Positions 21,501 to 30,238 of a DNA stretch of 64,000 nt are shown here, piece by piece; position 1 is the first letter of the stretch, and each line of letters begins with the position of its first letter. The notes under the pieces are model-generated. The model did not search any database, was not told the origin of the DNA, and saw only the letters and a program-made list of their open reading frames with translations. This stretch comes from Streptococcus mitis subsp. hohhotensis (GTDB lineage Bacteria > Bacillota > Bacilli > Lactobacillales > Streptococcaceae): the NCBI RefSeq assembly GCF_000722775.1, contig NZ_JPFZ01000009.1, forward strand, positions 620,001 to 684,000. Direction: 5' to 3'. Made by a program: the position numbers and the translations under genes.

Positions 21501-21688
21501 TCTCTCTTACTGACTTCATCTGGTGTCAAGTTCTCTGCCTTTTGACCAACCTGATCACCGTCTATATAAGCAACTCGATTAGAATCTTTCTTAACTTGTC
21601 CAGCTTGATACCGTCCAAGCTCATAAGAACAAACACTTAGGGCAAGAACTGCCACTGAACCCGCCACATATTTTTTATTGATTTTCAT
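18563..21688 (-). CDS. Pneumococcal histidine triad protein (PhtA/B/D type), internally duplicated
   Basis: Surface zinc-binding protein that helps zinc delivery to AdcAII and binds complement factors in relatives. 1041 aa with an N-terminal signal (LALSVCSYELG). There are seven HxxHxH triads: HGDHYH 83, HGNHFH 207, HGDHFH 317, HGNHFH 414, HGDHYH 526, HMTHSH 769 and HYDHYH 853, plus a histidine-rich EHSHNHGG. Residues about 180-345 and 388-555 are near copies about 208 residues apart (YTTDDGY, HGNHFHYIPKSDL, ELYA, RHVESDGLVFDPAQI, HGDHxHFIPYSQM). That makes the protein longer than the roughly 820-850 residues I recall for PhtB/PhtD. The C-terminus matches the PhtD type. The start lies 7 nt after adcAII, so the two are co-transcribed. 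Confidence 0.92.
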   Translation of the reverse strand: MKINKKYVAGSVAVLALSVCSYELGRYQAGQVKKDSNRVAYIDGDQVGQKAENLTPDEVSKREGINAEQIVIKITDQGYVTSHGDHYHYYNGKVPYDAIISEELLMKDPNYQLKDADIVNEIKGGYVIKVDGKYYVYLKDAAHADNIRTKEEIKRQKQEHSHNHGGGSNDQAVVAARAQGRYTTDDGYIFNASDIIEDTGDAYIVPHGNHFHYIPKSDLSASELAAAQAFLSGKGGQLSTVEYRSSRAETRSSVRMSQSETPQDSAKAPESSNEDLASLLQELYALPLSQRHVESDGLVFDPAQITKRTANGVAVPHGDHFHFIPYSQMSALEEKLARNLPIGGQPVQSHSDNTKPSSSEKLSSTPSSPIKPNFNLNTPAPNRGTGGAYTTDDGYVFSPTDVIEDTGDAFVVPHGNHFHYIPKSDLSAGELAAAQAYWNGKQGSHSVTSSSKPSSDNAKPAQPSLTETPNLTVTPTYHQNQGEDIPTLLSELYAKPLSERHVESDGLVFDPAQIIKRTANGVAVPHGDHYHFIPYSQMSDLEQKIARMIPLHYSSSHWLPSRPNLIPAPDTTPVPSPQPVPNPQPSPSNPIDGKLVKQAVRKVADGYVFEENGTSRYISTKELSAETVIAIDNKLAKQESLSHVLGAKKSTIPSSDQEFYNKVYDLLAKVHQNLISNKGRQADFDALDKLLERLNDVSSDKVKLVDDILTFLAPITHPERLGKPNAQIAYTNDEIKLAKLAGKYTTEDGYIFDPRDITSDEGDAYVTPHMTHSHWIKKESLSEAERAAAQTYAKEKGLMPPSTDNQGVGNTEVKGAEAIYNKVKAAKKVPLDHMPYNLQHTVEVKNGSLIIPHYDHYHNIKFAWFDEGLYEAPKGYSLEDLFATVKYYVEHPNERPHSDNGWGNASDHVRKNKADQDSKPDEDKKHDEVSEPTRPESDEKENHAGLNPSVDNLYKPSTDADETEGVANDTTDEAEVPQVETEKVEAKLKEVEALLDKVTDASLKNNVTESLAGLRNNLSLQTMDNNGIMAEAEKLLALLKR

Positions 21689-21695
21689 TCTTTCC

Positions 21696-22613
21696 TCACT
21701 TTAATTCTTCTGCTAGAACACTCATATTTTCTTCCAGGTTTTCTAAATAAGTCTTGTCATTTTGTGGGTCTGCCTCTAAAGGATTCAGAGTTTTAAGACC
21801 CACACCTGTTGATTTGACAAGAGTTTCAGCTACTTTTGAAGAAGCATTACTTTCTGTAAAAATCGTTTTAACCTTATAGGTTTTAACAAATTCCTGAATT
21901 TCTGTTAGTTGTCTTGGACTTGGTTCTTGTTCAGGAGAGATACCTGCAATACCAAGTTGATTAAGTCCAAATCGCTTCGCTAGATAAGAAAAGGCTGTAT
22001 GTTGTGTTACAAATGTTTTCTGAGTCGCTTTTTCAAATTTAGGTTGGAATTTCTTAGTTAGTTCTTGAGCTTTTTTGATAAAGGCTTGCGCATTTTTTTG
22101 ATAAGTTTCTTTATGTTCACTATCCACCTCTGAAAGTTTATCAGCGATAATTTGCGCTTCTTCGCCAGCTTTTTCAGGATCTAGCCAAGTATGAGGATCA
22201 TAGAGCGTTTTTTCATCAACTCCATCCCCTGCTTCCACATCCTCTAGACCAGGGACACGATCTAAAGTCATTCCTTCTGAAGCCTCTAAAACCTTAACTT
22301 TGGATTTTTTAAGATTGGGATCCAGACTTCCTGCCCAAGATTCGAGCGTATGCGAATGGTAGACAAATACATCTGCATCATAGATGGCTGCGATATCATT
22401 TGCTGAAGGTTCAAAGGAGTGAATCCCACTACTTGACTGAATCATTCGAACATCATTCAAGTCACCAGATACTTCCTTGACCATAGCATAGATAGGATAA
22501 AAACTAGTTACAATTTTCATCCCTTTACCTGACTGGCTTTCCTTTTGACCACAAGCACCTAAACACAAAAGAAAGATACTTAACAATACTAAAAATAAAC
22601 TTTGTTTCTTCAT
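21696..22613 (-). CDS. adcAII: Zinc-binding ABC transporter lipoprotein AdcAII (Lmb)
   Basis: Extracellular solute-binding lipoprotein (cluster A-I, ZnuA-like) that captures zinc for the Adc permease; homologues also bind laminin. 305 aa with a lipobox (LLCLGACGQ, Cys near 20). Expected zinc ligands are visible: His in GIHSFEPS, His in DPHTWLDPE, His in VTQHTAFSYL and Glu in IFTESNAS. The permease subunits are not in the window. An AdcR-type operator overlaps the predicted start of transcription and pht follows directly. Confidence 0.94.
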   Translation of the reverse strand: MKKQSLFLVLLSIFLLCLGACGQKESQSGKGMKIVTSFYPIYAMVKEVSGDLNDVRMIQSSSGIHSFEPSANDIAAIYDADVFVYHSHTLESWAGSLDPNLKKSKVKVLEASEGMTLDRVPGLEDVEAGDGVDEKTLYDPHTWLDPEKAGEEAQIIADKLSEVDSEHKETYQKNAQAFIKKAQELTKKFQPKFEKATQKTFVTQHTAFSYLAKRFGLNQLGIAGISPEQEPSPRQLTEIQEFVKTYKVKTIFTESNASSKVAETLVKSTGVGLKTLNPLEADPQNDKTYLENLEENMSVLAEELK

Positions 22614-22635
22614 GGATAACCCCTTAACTATTTAA

Positions 22636-22647
22636 TTAACTGGTAAA
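22636..22647 (-). promoter_or_regulatory. AdcR operator in front of adcAII-pht
   Basis: TTAACTGGTAAA matches the streptococcal AdcR palindrome TTAACYRGTTAA at 11 of 12 positions. It covers the expected start of transcription of the promoter just upstream, about 23 nt before the adcAII ATG. This fits repression by zinc-loaded AdcR. The consensus is from memory. Confidence 0.8.
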
Positions 22648-22648
22648 C

Positions 22649-22677
22649 ATTCTACTCCTAAAAATTTAATCTGTCAA
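22649..22677 (-). promoter_or_regulatory. adcAII promoter
   Basis: On the minus strand TTGACA (22672-22677), a 17-nt spacer and TAGAAT (22649-22654). Transcription would begin near 22642, inside the AdcR site. Confidence 0.75.
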
Positions 22678-22714
22678 GCTATTTTAAGAAAAAAATTGAA
22701 ATTTCTTTCACATA

Positions 22715-22749
22715 TAAAAATCTGCTGAGTTTCAATAACTCAACAGATT
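22715..22749 (-). terminator. Terminator downstream of the permease gene
   Basis: AATCTGTTGAGTT and AACTCAGCAGATT form a 13-pair stem with one wobble, followed by TTTTATAT on the minus strand. It lies beyond the BOX element that follows the permease gene and would separate it from adcAII. Confidence 0.75.
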
Positions 22750-22756
22750 CTCACTT

Positions 22757-22919
22757 TATATAGTCAATGAAAATCAAAGAGCAAATTAGGAAGCTAGCCG
22801 CAGGTTGCTCAAAGCACTGCTTTGAGGTTGTAGATGAAACTGACGAAGTCAGCTCAAAACACTGTTTTGAGGTTGTGGATGAAGCTGACGTGGTTTGAAG
22901 AGATTTTCGAAGAGTATTA
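22757..22919 (-). repeat. BOX element (boxA-boxB-boxC)
   Basis: Read on the minus strand it begins ATACTCTTCGAAAATCTC (boxA), contains the boxB core with paired AAAACAGTGTTTTGAG, and ends with the boxC signature GGCTAGCTTCCTAATTTGC and TTTCATTGA. This is the dispersed BOX repeat of pneumococcus and relatives. The boxA end supplies the stop codon of the permease gene. Confidence 0.92.
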
Positions 22920-24308
22920 TTCTTCTATGGTAGAATGCTTATAGCCATAAGTGAAGTAAATAATACTTCCTACTAACAATGCAACTAGGAAAGCAATCCA
23001 AGTTTCCATATTATACTGCAACATAAAGGATAAACAAATGATGATTGATAAAATTGGTAATAAGGGTACCAATGGTGTTTTAAATTCTCCAGCTTTGGGC
23101 ATTCCTTTTTCTTTCCGTAAGCGAATCAAACCATAAGCCAGCATGATCAAGTAGGCCAAGGTACAAATGTTTAAGAAGGCTGCGATACTGGCTAGTGGGA
23201 ATATTCCTGCAGCTACTGCTGAAGCTAGACCTGTCAAGATAGTAGCATTCTTTGGTACCTTGCTAGTCTTCGTTAGTTCTTTAAAGGAGGCAGGCATTAA
23301 GCCGTCACGCGCTAAACTGTAAATCATACGCGATAGGGCATAGGTCATCGAAATACAAACTGTAATCAAGGTCAAGATAGCCACCAATGACACATAGTTA
23401 GCTGCCCAACTAATCCCAACGCTACGAAGAGCATAGGCAACAGCATCATCTACATTTAGATGACTATAGTGAACCACACCAGTCAAGACAAGGGTCACCA
23501 AGGCATAGAGAATGGTTACAATAGAAAGCGATAAGACAATCCCTCTAGGAATATTTTTTTGAGGATTCTTGACCTCATCTACAGCCATAGAGATGGATTC
23601 AAATCCCAAAAATCCAAAGAACATTAAGGACGCACCAGCCATAATACCAGTACTAGCTCCATAGATTTGTCCAAAACCATAAGGAGCAAAGTTGCTCCAA
23701 TTATCAAGCTTGATATGCCAAATTCCCACCAAAATAAAGAGAGCTAAAGCGGAAAATTTCAAAATTACTAGAATAGAATTAAAGCGTAAGGCAGCCTTGG
23801 CATTAAGTAAAACAAGCGAGGTAACTAAAACTAAGACAAGAATAGGTAATAAATCAACAAATGTCCCTGCTTGAGGATTGAAGGTGCCATTTAAAGCCTG
23901 AGGAAGGACTATCCCATATTGAGAAAGCAAGCCTTTAAAATAAGCTGCCCAACCCGAAGCCACACCAGATATGGCTGTCATGAATTCCATCATGGTTAAC
24001 CAGCCAGCCAACCAGGCTGGGAATTCTCCTAAAATAGCATAGAGATAACTGTAGGCACCACCTGTAGCGGGTACTCGCGAAGCAAATTCTGCAAAAAAGA
24101 GGGCTGATAATCCCACACACAAGGCAGAAATAACGATTGAAATCACTAGGGCTGGACCTGCTAGAGTTGCGGCTGCAGTGCCTGTAATTGTAAAGACGCC
24201 TGTCCCTACCATGGCTCCGATTCCCAGCAAAATCAAATCCCATAACTTCAAATGCCTATGCATCTCCGTTTTATCTAAACTAACATTCTTTGTTCTAAAT
24301 ATATTCAT
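22917..24308 (-). CDS. APC-family amino acid permease
   Basis: Cytoplasmic-membrane amino acid transporter with about twelve membrane segments, 463 aa from the ATG at 24308. That start has GGAG six bases before it; a TTG four codons upstream overlaps the Shine-Dalgarno and is less likely. The N-terminal GIGAMVGTGVFTITG is the substrate-binding unwound helix of the family, and GFESISMAVDEVKNPQKNIPRG is the conserved loop after TM6. The closest subfamily is the cationic amino acid transporter / YfnA group. Substrate not decided by the sequence. The last codon lies inside a BOX repeat. Confidence 0.88.
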   Translation of the reverse strand: MNIFRTKNVSLDKTEMHRHLKLWDLILLGIGAMVGTGVFTITGTAAATLAGPALVISIVISALCVGLSALFFAEFASRVPATGGAYSYLYAILGEFPAWLAGWLTMMEFMTAISGVASGWAAYFKGLLSQYGIVLPQALNGTFNPQAGTFVDLLPILVLVLVTSLVLLNAKAALRFNSILVILKFSALALFILVGIWHIKLDNWSNFAPYGFGQIYGASTGIMAGASLMFFGFLGFESISMAVDEVKNPQKNIPRGIVLSLSIVTILYALVTLVLTGVVHYSHLNVDDAVAYALRSVGISWAANYVSLVAILTLITVCISMTYALSRMIYSLARDGLMPASFKELTKTSKVPKNATILTGLASAVAAGIFPLASIAAFLNICTLAYLIMLAYGLIRLRKEKGMPKAGEFKTPLVPLLPILSIIICLSFMLQYNMETWIAFLVALLVGSIIYFTYGYKHSTIEE

Positions 24309-24417
24309 CTTTGACTCCAAAATAAAATGATGATTCTATTTTACCATAAATATAGGAGATTTGTGAATATTTATAAAACATTTTTCTGAAAAAATCTGAC
24401 TACCTTTTTGTAACGGA

Positions 24418-25392
24418 TTAAGAACCAAAACTCTTAAAGAAGTTGACAATGGCTTGCCAGAGGGCGCTTAAGAAATTACCCCCGTCCTCTAGCGCCTTAT
24501 CCGCATCAAAGTTAAGATTGATATTTTTAAAACTGTCGCCAGCTTGTGAAACAATACTTTGTTTCAGGTCATTTAGGGTTTTAGTGAAGTCTGCATTGCT
24601 GAGGATATCACTCTTTGAGAGGTTCAATGCAAAATTGATGATGATATTGATCTGGTTTCCTGTTATAACCTGATCAAGTTTATAATTTTTTAAAGTATCT
24701 TCAACAATTTTACGGACATCTTCTTCTGTCAGATTTCCCTTGCTTTCTTTAGCTTTGGCCAGTCCTGACTTGATATCAGCTAGGGCAACGTTTAATTTAT
24801 TAGCATCATAGCCTGACTTGTCCTTGTTTTCAGCATTGATATCTGACAAAGCCTTCAACTCTTCTTGAGCCAAGTCTTTATTGGCTTGCGGCACCTTGGC
24901 TCCATTAGCTTCTAGCGAATAGTAGATCCCTGCTAAAGCACTCTCACCTGTAACTGGAATGGGCGCTGCAACAGTGATTTTGGCATGTTCCACACCCAAA
25001 GTTACAGCTGCGTTTCGGTACATATCCTGAGTTACCTTAGTGATGTTTTCTGGTGTTTCAATCTTGACCTCAAGTGGCGACTTGTCACCTAGTTTTTGAA
25101 TCTTGGCTGATGAATACAACTGTAAACTAGAGTCATTGGCAACATTCATAATCTTAGAATAGACATCAGGTGTCATGGTCTTGAGTTCCTTGGTGTCTGT
25201 TGAGGCATTGTAGCCTAATTTCTTAAGAGTTTGATTTTTTTGGTCTTCAGACAATGATGAACCTAGGACATATTCAGGTTGGACATAGGTTTCATCGATG
25301 ACTTTTTGAACATCTGTTGCTGCATGGGCGCTATTCATAGCTGTTACTGCCCACAAGACCGCAGCACTAGTCAGAAAGAGTTTCTTTCTCAT
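24418..25392 (-). CDS. Secreted DUF1002 protein (YpuA-like)
   Basis: A 324-aa protein with a classical signal peptide (MRKKLFLTSAAVLWAVTAMNSAHAA). The mature part is the DUF1002 pattern known from Bacillus YpuA and streptococcal homologues, including MTPDVYSKIMNVANDSS and a region VTLGVEHAKITVAAPIPVTG. It ends in an amphipathic, aromatic helix (LWQAIVNFFKSFGS). No catalytic motif is evident. It lies 73 nt after the pmp23 operon in the same direction. Function unknown; a cell-envelope role is inference from export. Confidence 0.85.
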   Translation of the reverse strand: MRKKLFLTSAAVLWAVTAMNSAHAATDVQKVIDETYVQPEYVLGSSLSEDQKNQTLKKLGYNASTDTKELKTMTPDVYSKIMNVANDSSLQLYSSAKIQKLGDKSPLEVKIETPENITKVTQDMYRNAAVTLGVEHAKITVAAPIPVTGESALAGIYYSLEANGAKVPQANKDLAQEELKALSDINAENKDKSGYDANKLNVALADIKSGLAKAKESKGNLTEEDVRKIVEDTLKNYKLDQVITGNQINIIINFALNLSKSDILSNADFTKTLNDLKQSIVSQAGDSFKNINLNFDADKALEDGGNFLSALWQAIVNFFKSFGS

Positions 25393-25465
25393 AGGGAATT
25401 TCCTCCTTTACCTTTCTAGAGTAATATATCTATCTTAAAGAAAACTTATAGCAAAAACACCTGGA

Positions 25466-26080
25466 CTAGCCAGATGTCGAAAAGAGTGTGAAAGTTTTGA
25501 TGATGTAAAGGTTGAGTTGCACCTGTCTAGAATAATAATAGTTTCCTCCATTTACATAGAGTTCAGCACCGTGAAAAATGGAAATGGGGTGAATATAACT
25601 ATAAGTCTTTCCAGTGGTATTGCCAAGCAAGGGAGCAACCGTCTCACGAGAGTATTGTTTGGCCAGTGCTAGGGTGTTTTCCTTGCCATTTTGGGCGATA
25701 AAATCGATATAGGCAGGTCCAAAATTATAGGCTTGAACAGCCGTCCAAACATCTACACCCTTCTTCTGGGCCAGATAGAGATTGTCTGTCAGAGTTTGAA
25801 CGCCTTGCCGAATGCTAGAGGCATTATCATTGATGGTGTTGGTTGAACCACTTGCAGACTCACTAGACTGCATGACATCGCCTTCTTTTCCTTTTGTTTC
25901 GGTATAAATCATAGCGAGCACAAGCTCTTCGTTTGCTGGGGTGTCTTTTTCACTCAAGATTTCTCGCACCATGGGTTGATAGGTCATGACTTGCTTGACA
26001 TCTTGGTGAACGCGGTAAGCTTTATATCCAGCAAAAAGGAAGACTGCTAGTACAAGCACTCTTCGAATTCGTTTAAACAT
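25466..26080 (-). CDS. pmp23: Pmp23-type membrane-anchored lysozyme-like protein
   Basis: A 204-aa protein with an N-terminal membrane anchor ([15 protein letters not shown]) and a lysozyme-like fold (CwlT/YocA type). The signature [20 protein letters not shown] carries the likely catalytic glutamate, and [15 protein letters not shown] is the conserved second half. Homologues act on peptidoglycan, and in pneumococcus Pmp23 affects cell-wall integrity and division-site proteins. It is last in the tdk-glyA operon and its ATG overlaps the previous stop by one base (TAATG). Confidence 0.88.
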   Translation of the reverse strand: MFKRIRRVLVLAVFLFAGYKAYRVHQDVKQVMTYQPMVREILSEKDTPANEELVLAMIYTETKGKEGDVMQSSESASGSTNTINDNASSIRQGVQTLTDNLYLAQKKGVDVWTAVQAYNFGPAYIDFIAQNGKENTLALAKQYSRETVAPLLGNTTGKTYSYIHPISIFHGAELYVNGGNYYYSRQVQLNLYIIKTFTLFSTSG

Positions 26081-27054
26081 TATTTGCTTTGAATATCCTC
26101 GATATTTTTGATTAAGATAGAGTAAGTTCCATTGTCGTTTTGGATAAACTCAACAGACTCGGCGTCTTGATAGACGTTATTGGGAACAATGAGCTCAATT
26201 CCATTTGACAAGGAAAGTTTTTGGTTTTCAAATTTTTTAAGCTGACGACTGGCATCAATTTCATCAAATTGAACTGGTTCTGGTACGGCTTCTTTGACTT
26301 GGTCAATAAAGCTCAAACGAGCTGTCAGATTGTTGTCAAAAAGGTCGTTAGCCAATTTTTCAGGTGACAATTCATTACTTTCTTCTAGATTATTGAAAAT
26401 CGCTGATTTGACCTTGGATTGAAATTGAAAATCATCTGTGTTAAAAGTCTCAGCAATTCTCTGGGCCGTTTTTTCCAGTTCCTTGATAGATTTCTTAGGA
26501 GAAATCTTAGGAGCGACAGCAAGAAGATTATCTGAAAAATAGTTCAAGAAAGTTCCATTGTACTTGATTCGTTTTTCAATCAGATGGTACTTGCGGCTCT
26601 GAAGATTGACCACCAAGGCTTCGTCGGCACCCGTTCCAAATCCAGGCAGGTTATTCTGAGTCAGCTTGATTGGATTATCAACTTCTCCACCGAGGTGAGT
26701 CAAGGTCTCCCGCAGAGCAATTCGCAAGAAAGCGAAATGTTCTACACCTTCTTTAGAAAATTGCACAAAAATCAAGTCATTGGTCTTGAGGTTTTCAGAA
26801 ATACTGAACTCTTCTTTCCAGAGATTAGCCAATGTTACTGATGTCTCCAACAAATCGTCTGTGATATGATTGAAGAAGGGATTTTCTTCCTCGAAAATCC
26901 CAGTCTTGGCTTCATCTGAATACACACGTTCAATTTTTCTACGCAGGTATTCTTCGATTTTTGGAGTAATATTGAGAAGCTTATCCGCTAGGAACAGCTC
27001 GGTATCATCCGGACTGAACTGGTGAATAATGGCTTTCTTAATATAAATATCCAT
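26080..27054 (-). CDS. 37-kDa nucleoid-associated protein (YejK-like)
   Basis: A 324-aa cytoplasmic protein from the ATG at 27054 ([17 protein letters not shown]). A longer reading begins inside glyA and is unlikely. The N-terminal KAIIHxxxxD pattern, LxxHxGGE-like block ([12 protein letters not shown]) and C-terminal glycine-poor domain fit the nucleoid-associated protein family named after E. coli YejK/NdpA. It sits between glyA and pmp23 with no gaps, a conserved streptococcal arrangement. Role beyond nucleoid association unknown. Confidence 0.82.
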   Translation of the reverse strand: MDIYIKKAIIHQFSPDDTELFLADKLLNITPKIEEYLRRKIERVYSDEAKTGIFEEENPFFNHITDDLLETSVTLANLWKEEFSISENLKTNDLIFVQFSKEGVEHFAFLRIALRETLTHLGGEVDNPIKLTQNNLPGFGTGADEALVVNLQSRKYHLIEKRIKYNGTFLNYFSDNLLAVAPKISPKKSIKELEKTAQRIAETFNTDDFQFQSKVKSAIFNNLEESNELSPEKLANDLFDNNLTARLSFIDQVKEAVPEPVQFDEIDASRQLKKFENQKLSLSNGIELIVPNNVYQDAESVEFIQNDNGTYSILIKNIEDIQSK

Positions 27055-27061
27055 AAAAGTT

Positions 27062-28318
27062 TTAGTCCTCGTATAATGGGAAGGCATCTGTCAATTCTTT
27101 GACTGCACTTCTCACTTCTTCTAAGACAGCTTCATTTTCTGCATTTTTAAGGGTTTTAATGATGAGCTCAGCCACTTTGCGACTTTCTTCTTCACCAAAT
27201 CCACGTGCAGTAATAGCTGCTGCTCCGATACGAATCCCACTAGTCTTGAATGGTGACAAGGTTTCGTAAGGGATTGAGTTTTTATTTAAGGTAATATTGA
27301 CTTCATCCAGCAAGTTTTGAGCAACTTTTCCGTTTTCTACAACCTTAGTCACATCCACTAGGAAGAGGTGGTTTTCAGTCCCGCCAGAAATGATACGGAA
27401 ATCAGGGTCTTGCAAGAAGACATCTGCCATAGCCTTACTGTTTTTGATAACATTAGCAGCGTATTCCTTGAAGGCTGGATCCAAAACTTCTTTGAAGGAA
27501 ACAGCTTTAGCTGCCACAACGTGCTCCAAAGGACCACCCTGAATACCAGGGAAAATAGCTGAATTGATTTTCTTAGCTAAATCTTCATCATTGGTCAAAA
27601 TCAAACCACCACGAGGGCCACGAAGGGTTTTGTGGGTTGTGGTTGTCGTGATATGAGCGTATGGTACTGGGCTTGGATGTAGACCAGCAGCAACCAAACC
27701 AGCGATATGAGCCATATCTACCATAAGTTTAGCCCCAACAGCGTCCGCAATTTCACGGAATTTTGAAAAGTCGATAATTTGAGAATAGGCTGAAGCACCT
27801 GCTACGATCAATTTTGGTTTTACTTCTTGGGCTTGTTTCAAGATAGCATCAAAATCTAAGAGTTCCGTTTCAGGATCAACACTGTAAGAAACAAAGTTGT
27901 AGGTTTGACCTGAGAAGCTAACTGGAGCTCCGTGGGTCAAGTGTCCACCTGCTGCCAAATCCATCCCCATAACGGTATCACCCGGCTCAATCAAGGCCAT
28001 GTAAGCCGCACAGTTGGCTTGGCTTCCTGAATGTGGTTGGACATTAGCGAATTTAGCGCCGAAAATTTCTTTTGCACGTTCAATAGCTAGACTTTCTACC
28101 ACATCTACTACATCTGTTCCACCATAATAACGGCGACCTGGGTAGCCTTCGGCGTATTTATTCGTCAAGATAGACCCTTGAGCTGCCATAACAGCCTTGG
28201 AAACTACGTTTTCCGAAGCAATCAACTCAATGTTGTTTTGTTGTCGTTCTTCTTCTTTGGCAATAGCATTCCAGAGATCAGCATCGTATGCTTTAAAATC
28301 ATCTTTGTCAAAAATCAT
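27062..28318 (-). CDS. glyA: Serine hydroxymethyltransferase
   Basis: PLP enzyme that converts serine and tetrahydrofolate to glycine and 5,10-methylene-THF. 418 aa, full length. PLP lysine in [15 protein letters not shown] (near 227), [13 protein letters not shown] and [15 protein letters not shown] near the N-terminus, and the C-terminal [16 protein letters not shown]. Together with thymidine kinase at the operon head and fhs further on, it supports one-carbon and thymidylate supply. 61 nt separate it from the acetyltransferase upstream, so it may have its own promoter. Confidence 0.96.
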   Translation of the reverse strand: MIFDKDDFKAYDADLWNAIAKEEERQQNNIELIASENVVSKAVMAAQGSILTNKYAEGYPGRRYYGGTDVVDVVESLAIERAKEIFGAKFANVQPHSGSQANCAAYMALIEPGDTVMGMDLAAGGHLTHGAPVSFSGQTYNFVSYSVDPETELLDFDAILKQAQEVKPKLIVAGASAYSQIIDFSKFREIADAVGAKLMVDMAHIAGLVAAGLHPSPVPYAHITTTTTHKTLRGPRGGLILTNDEDLAKKINSAIFPGIQGGPLEHVVAAKAVSFKEVLDPAFKEYAANVIKNSKAMADVFLQDPDFRIISGGTENHLFLVDVTKVVENGKVAQNLLDEVNITLNKNSIPYETLSPFKTSGIRIGAAAITARGFGEEESRKVAELIIKTLKNAENEAVLEEVRSAVKELTDAFPLYED

Positions 28319-28379
28319 AGGTCTTCTCCTTTATTGTGTGACTAGTCCATTAGTTTAATTTTCTTATTAGAAAATCAAA

Positions 28380-28811
28380 CTAAAAGATGCGAATAAACCG
28401 TTTCTGCATTTTATCACAAGTATAACCAACTTTTTCATAAAATGCATGAGCACCCAGACGATGATCAGCAGAGTTTAAGCGGATAAACCCATAACCACGT
28501 CTTTTTGCTTCTTCTTCCAACCCTTGTAATAAGCTTTTACCAATACCTTGACCTTGCGCTTGAGGTGAAACTGCTAAAGCTAAAATATTAAATCCTGCCT
28601 TAGAATAAAGTGATTCATGGACCTCAGCGTGGACATATCCAAGCAAGGCATGACTAGCTTCATCCTCATAAGCAAGTAGGAAATGATGGGAATCCTGAGA
28701 TAATCTAGCTAGTTGACTAGCTGTGTCCTCTGGACTAAAAGAATAGCCCAAAGCTTCTTGGTTAATGTCACAAATAGCTTTCGCATCTGTTTCTTGCAAA
28801 TCTCTTAGCAT
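28380..28811 (-). CDS. GNAT-family N-acetyltransferase (RimI-like)
   Basis: 143 aa from the ATG at 28811, which has GAGGAGG upstream and follows the sua5 stop within two bases. The acetyl-CoA binding motif LALAVSPQAQGQGIGKSLLQ and C-terminal HAFYEKVGY are typical of GNAT enzymes. Its place behind prfA-prmC-sua5 suggests a role near translation, such as protein N-terminal acetylation, but the substrate cannot be read from sequence. Confidence 0.8.
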   Translation of the reverse strand: MLRDLQETDAKAICDINQEALGYSFSPEDTASQLARLSQDSHHFLLAYEDEASHALLGYVHAEVHESLYSKAGFNILALAVSPQAQGQGIGKSLLQGLEEEAKRRGYGFIRLNSADHRLGAHAFYEKVGYTCDKMQKRFIRIF

Positions 28812-28812
28812 C

Positions 28813-29415
28813 TCATTCCTCCTCAAAAGAAATCTCCGGTAACTGAGCAAGAATATCTTCTCGCTTAATGGCCCCTTGGCGTAAGATTTTCACCTTATCT
28901 CCAGACAAGTCCAAAATAGTCGAATCCTGTCCGGTTAGAAAAGCATCGTCTTCTAGACCCAGAACCTCTTGGTCAAAATCCTTCAGAATTTGTTCAAAGG
29001 TTACTCCACTTGCCTGACCTGAAATATTGGCAGACGGTCCAATCAAGGGCCCTGTCTCTCGAATCAAATCCAGCGTGATAGGATGACTGGGCATCCGAAA
29101 TCCCACAGTTTCAAGACCAGAATTGACCCAATAGGGAACTCGGTCATTGGCTTCTAGAATAATGGTCAAGGGACCCGGTAAAAAGGTCTCGACAAACTTT
29201 TGTAGATAAGTTGGCTGATTCTTTGAAAAGTGCAAGATATCCTCTAAAGAGGCAATATTGAGATTGAGTGCCTTGTCTCTGGGACGACGTTTAATCTGGT
29301 ATACATGATTAACTGCTTTTTCGTCTAGAGCCTTGGCAAACAGACCGTAAACTGTCTCTGTAGGTAGAACGACAGCTCCACCATTTTCCAACTCTTGTCT
29401 AATCCTGTCCATCAT
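28813..29415 (-). CDS. sua5: L-threonylcarbamoyladenylate synthase (Sua5/YrdC/YwlC)
   Basis: Makes threonylcarbamoyl-AMP, the donor for t6A modification of ANN-decoding tRNAs. About 200 aa from the tandem ATG codons at 29415/29412, inside the end of prmC. The family motifs are visible: PTETVYGL, KRRPRDKALNL, LPGPLT and IGPSANISG. It has the YrdC domain and only a short extension, so it is nearer TsaC in size than the two-domain Sua5. Overlap with prmC indicates coupled translation. Confidence 0.9.
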   Translation of the reverse strand: MMDRIRQELENGGAVVLPTETVYGLFAKALDEKAVNHVYQIKRRPRDKALNLNIASLEDILHFSKNQPTYLQKFVETFLPGPLTIILEANDRVPYWVNSGLETVGFRMPSHPITLDLIRETGPLIGPSANISGQASGVTFEQILKDFDQEVLGLEDDAFLTGQDSTILDLSGDKVKILRQGAIKREDILAQLPEISFEEE

Positions 29416-30235
29416 CAACCACGACCATCCTATCTTGACCAAATTGGTCCTTAAGTGTTCTTACACGTTTTTCAGGAAGATGCTTCCTAAAAAGTTCAGG
29501 AACACTTTGACCTTGCTTGTATCCAATTTCAAGGTAAATCTTACCACCATCTTTGAGATAGTCTTTTGCATCTTCCGCAATTCTACGATAAATAGCTAGG
29601 CCATCCTCGTCTGCAAAGAGAGCTAGATGAGGCTCCGAATGCAAGACATTCAAGCCGACCTCTGACTCATCTTCACGAGAGATATAGGGTGGATTGGAAA
29701 CAATTATATCATATTTTTCAGAAATTTCTGTAAAACAGTCAGATTTTTTTAAAAATATTTGAAGATTTTGATTTTTAGCATTTTCACTGGCTATATCTAA
29801 AGCATCTTGGGAAATATCTGCTGCTGTCACTGACCAATCTGGTCTGTTTTTTGCTAAGGCGAGAGCAATAGCTCCACTACCTGTTCCAATATCCAGAACT
29901 GAAAGATTCGTCTCAGGATTTTCAGCCAGGATAAGCTCCACCAACTCCTCTGTTTCTGGACGGGGAATCAAAACCCGCTCATCAACTTTTAACTGCATTC
30001 CATAAAAATCTGCCTGTCCAATGATGTACTGTGCCGGTTTATGAGTTGCTAACTGTTGGAAAATTCCTTTTACAAATACTTCTTCCTCTTCCGTCACTTC
30101 CTGCTGGAGGGCAAAAACAAAGTCCGTAAAAGATAGATTTTTCAGGCTACGATAGACAAAAGAGAGGCTTTCAGCTTCCTCTCCTTGTCTTATCAATTCT
30201 TCTTCAAAATCTGAAAATAATTGAGCTAATTTCAT
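29399..30235 (-). CDS. prmC: Release factor glutamine methyltransferase
   Basis: SAM-dependent enzyme that methylates the GGQ glutamine of release factors RF1 and RF2. 278 aa with an N-terminal helical domain and a methyltransferase fold: LDIGTGSGAIALALA (SAM loop) and the catalytic NPPY in VSNPPYISR. It starts three bases after its substrate's gene prfA, a widely conserved pairing. Confidence 0.95.
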   Translation of the reverse strand: MKLAQLFSDFEEELIRQGEEAESLSFVYRSLKNLSFTDFVFALQQEVTEEEEVFVKGIFQQLATHKPAQYIIGQADFYGMQLKVDERVLIPRPETEELVELILAENPETNLSVLDIGTGSGAIALALAKNRPDWSVTAADISQDALDIASENAKNQNLQIFLKKSDCFTEISEKYDIIVSNPPYISREDESEVGLNVLHSEPHLALFADEDGLAIYRRIAEDAKDYLKDGGKIYLEIGYKQGQSVPELFRKHLPEKRVRTLKDQFGQDRMVVVDDGQD

Positions 30236-30238
30236 TAT

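Noticed and set aside
24309-24320. TTG start four codons before the permease ATG
   Set aside because: It overlaps the Shine-Dalgarno (GGAG) of the downstream ATG.
27055-27087. Longer start for the nucleoid-associated protein inside glyA
   Set aside because: Family members begin at [11 protein letters not shown]; the extension is glyA 3' sequence in another frame.
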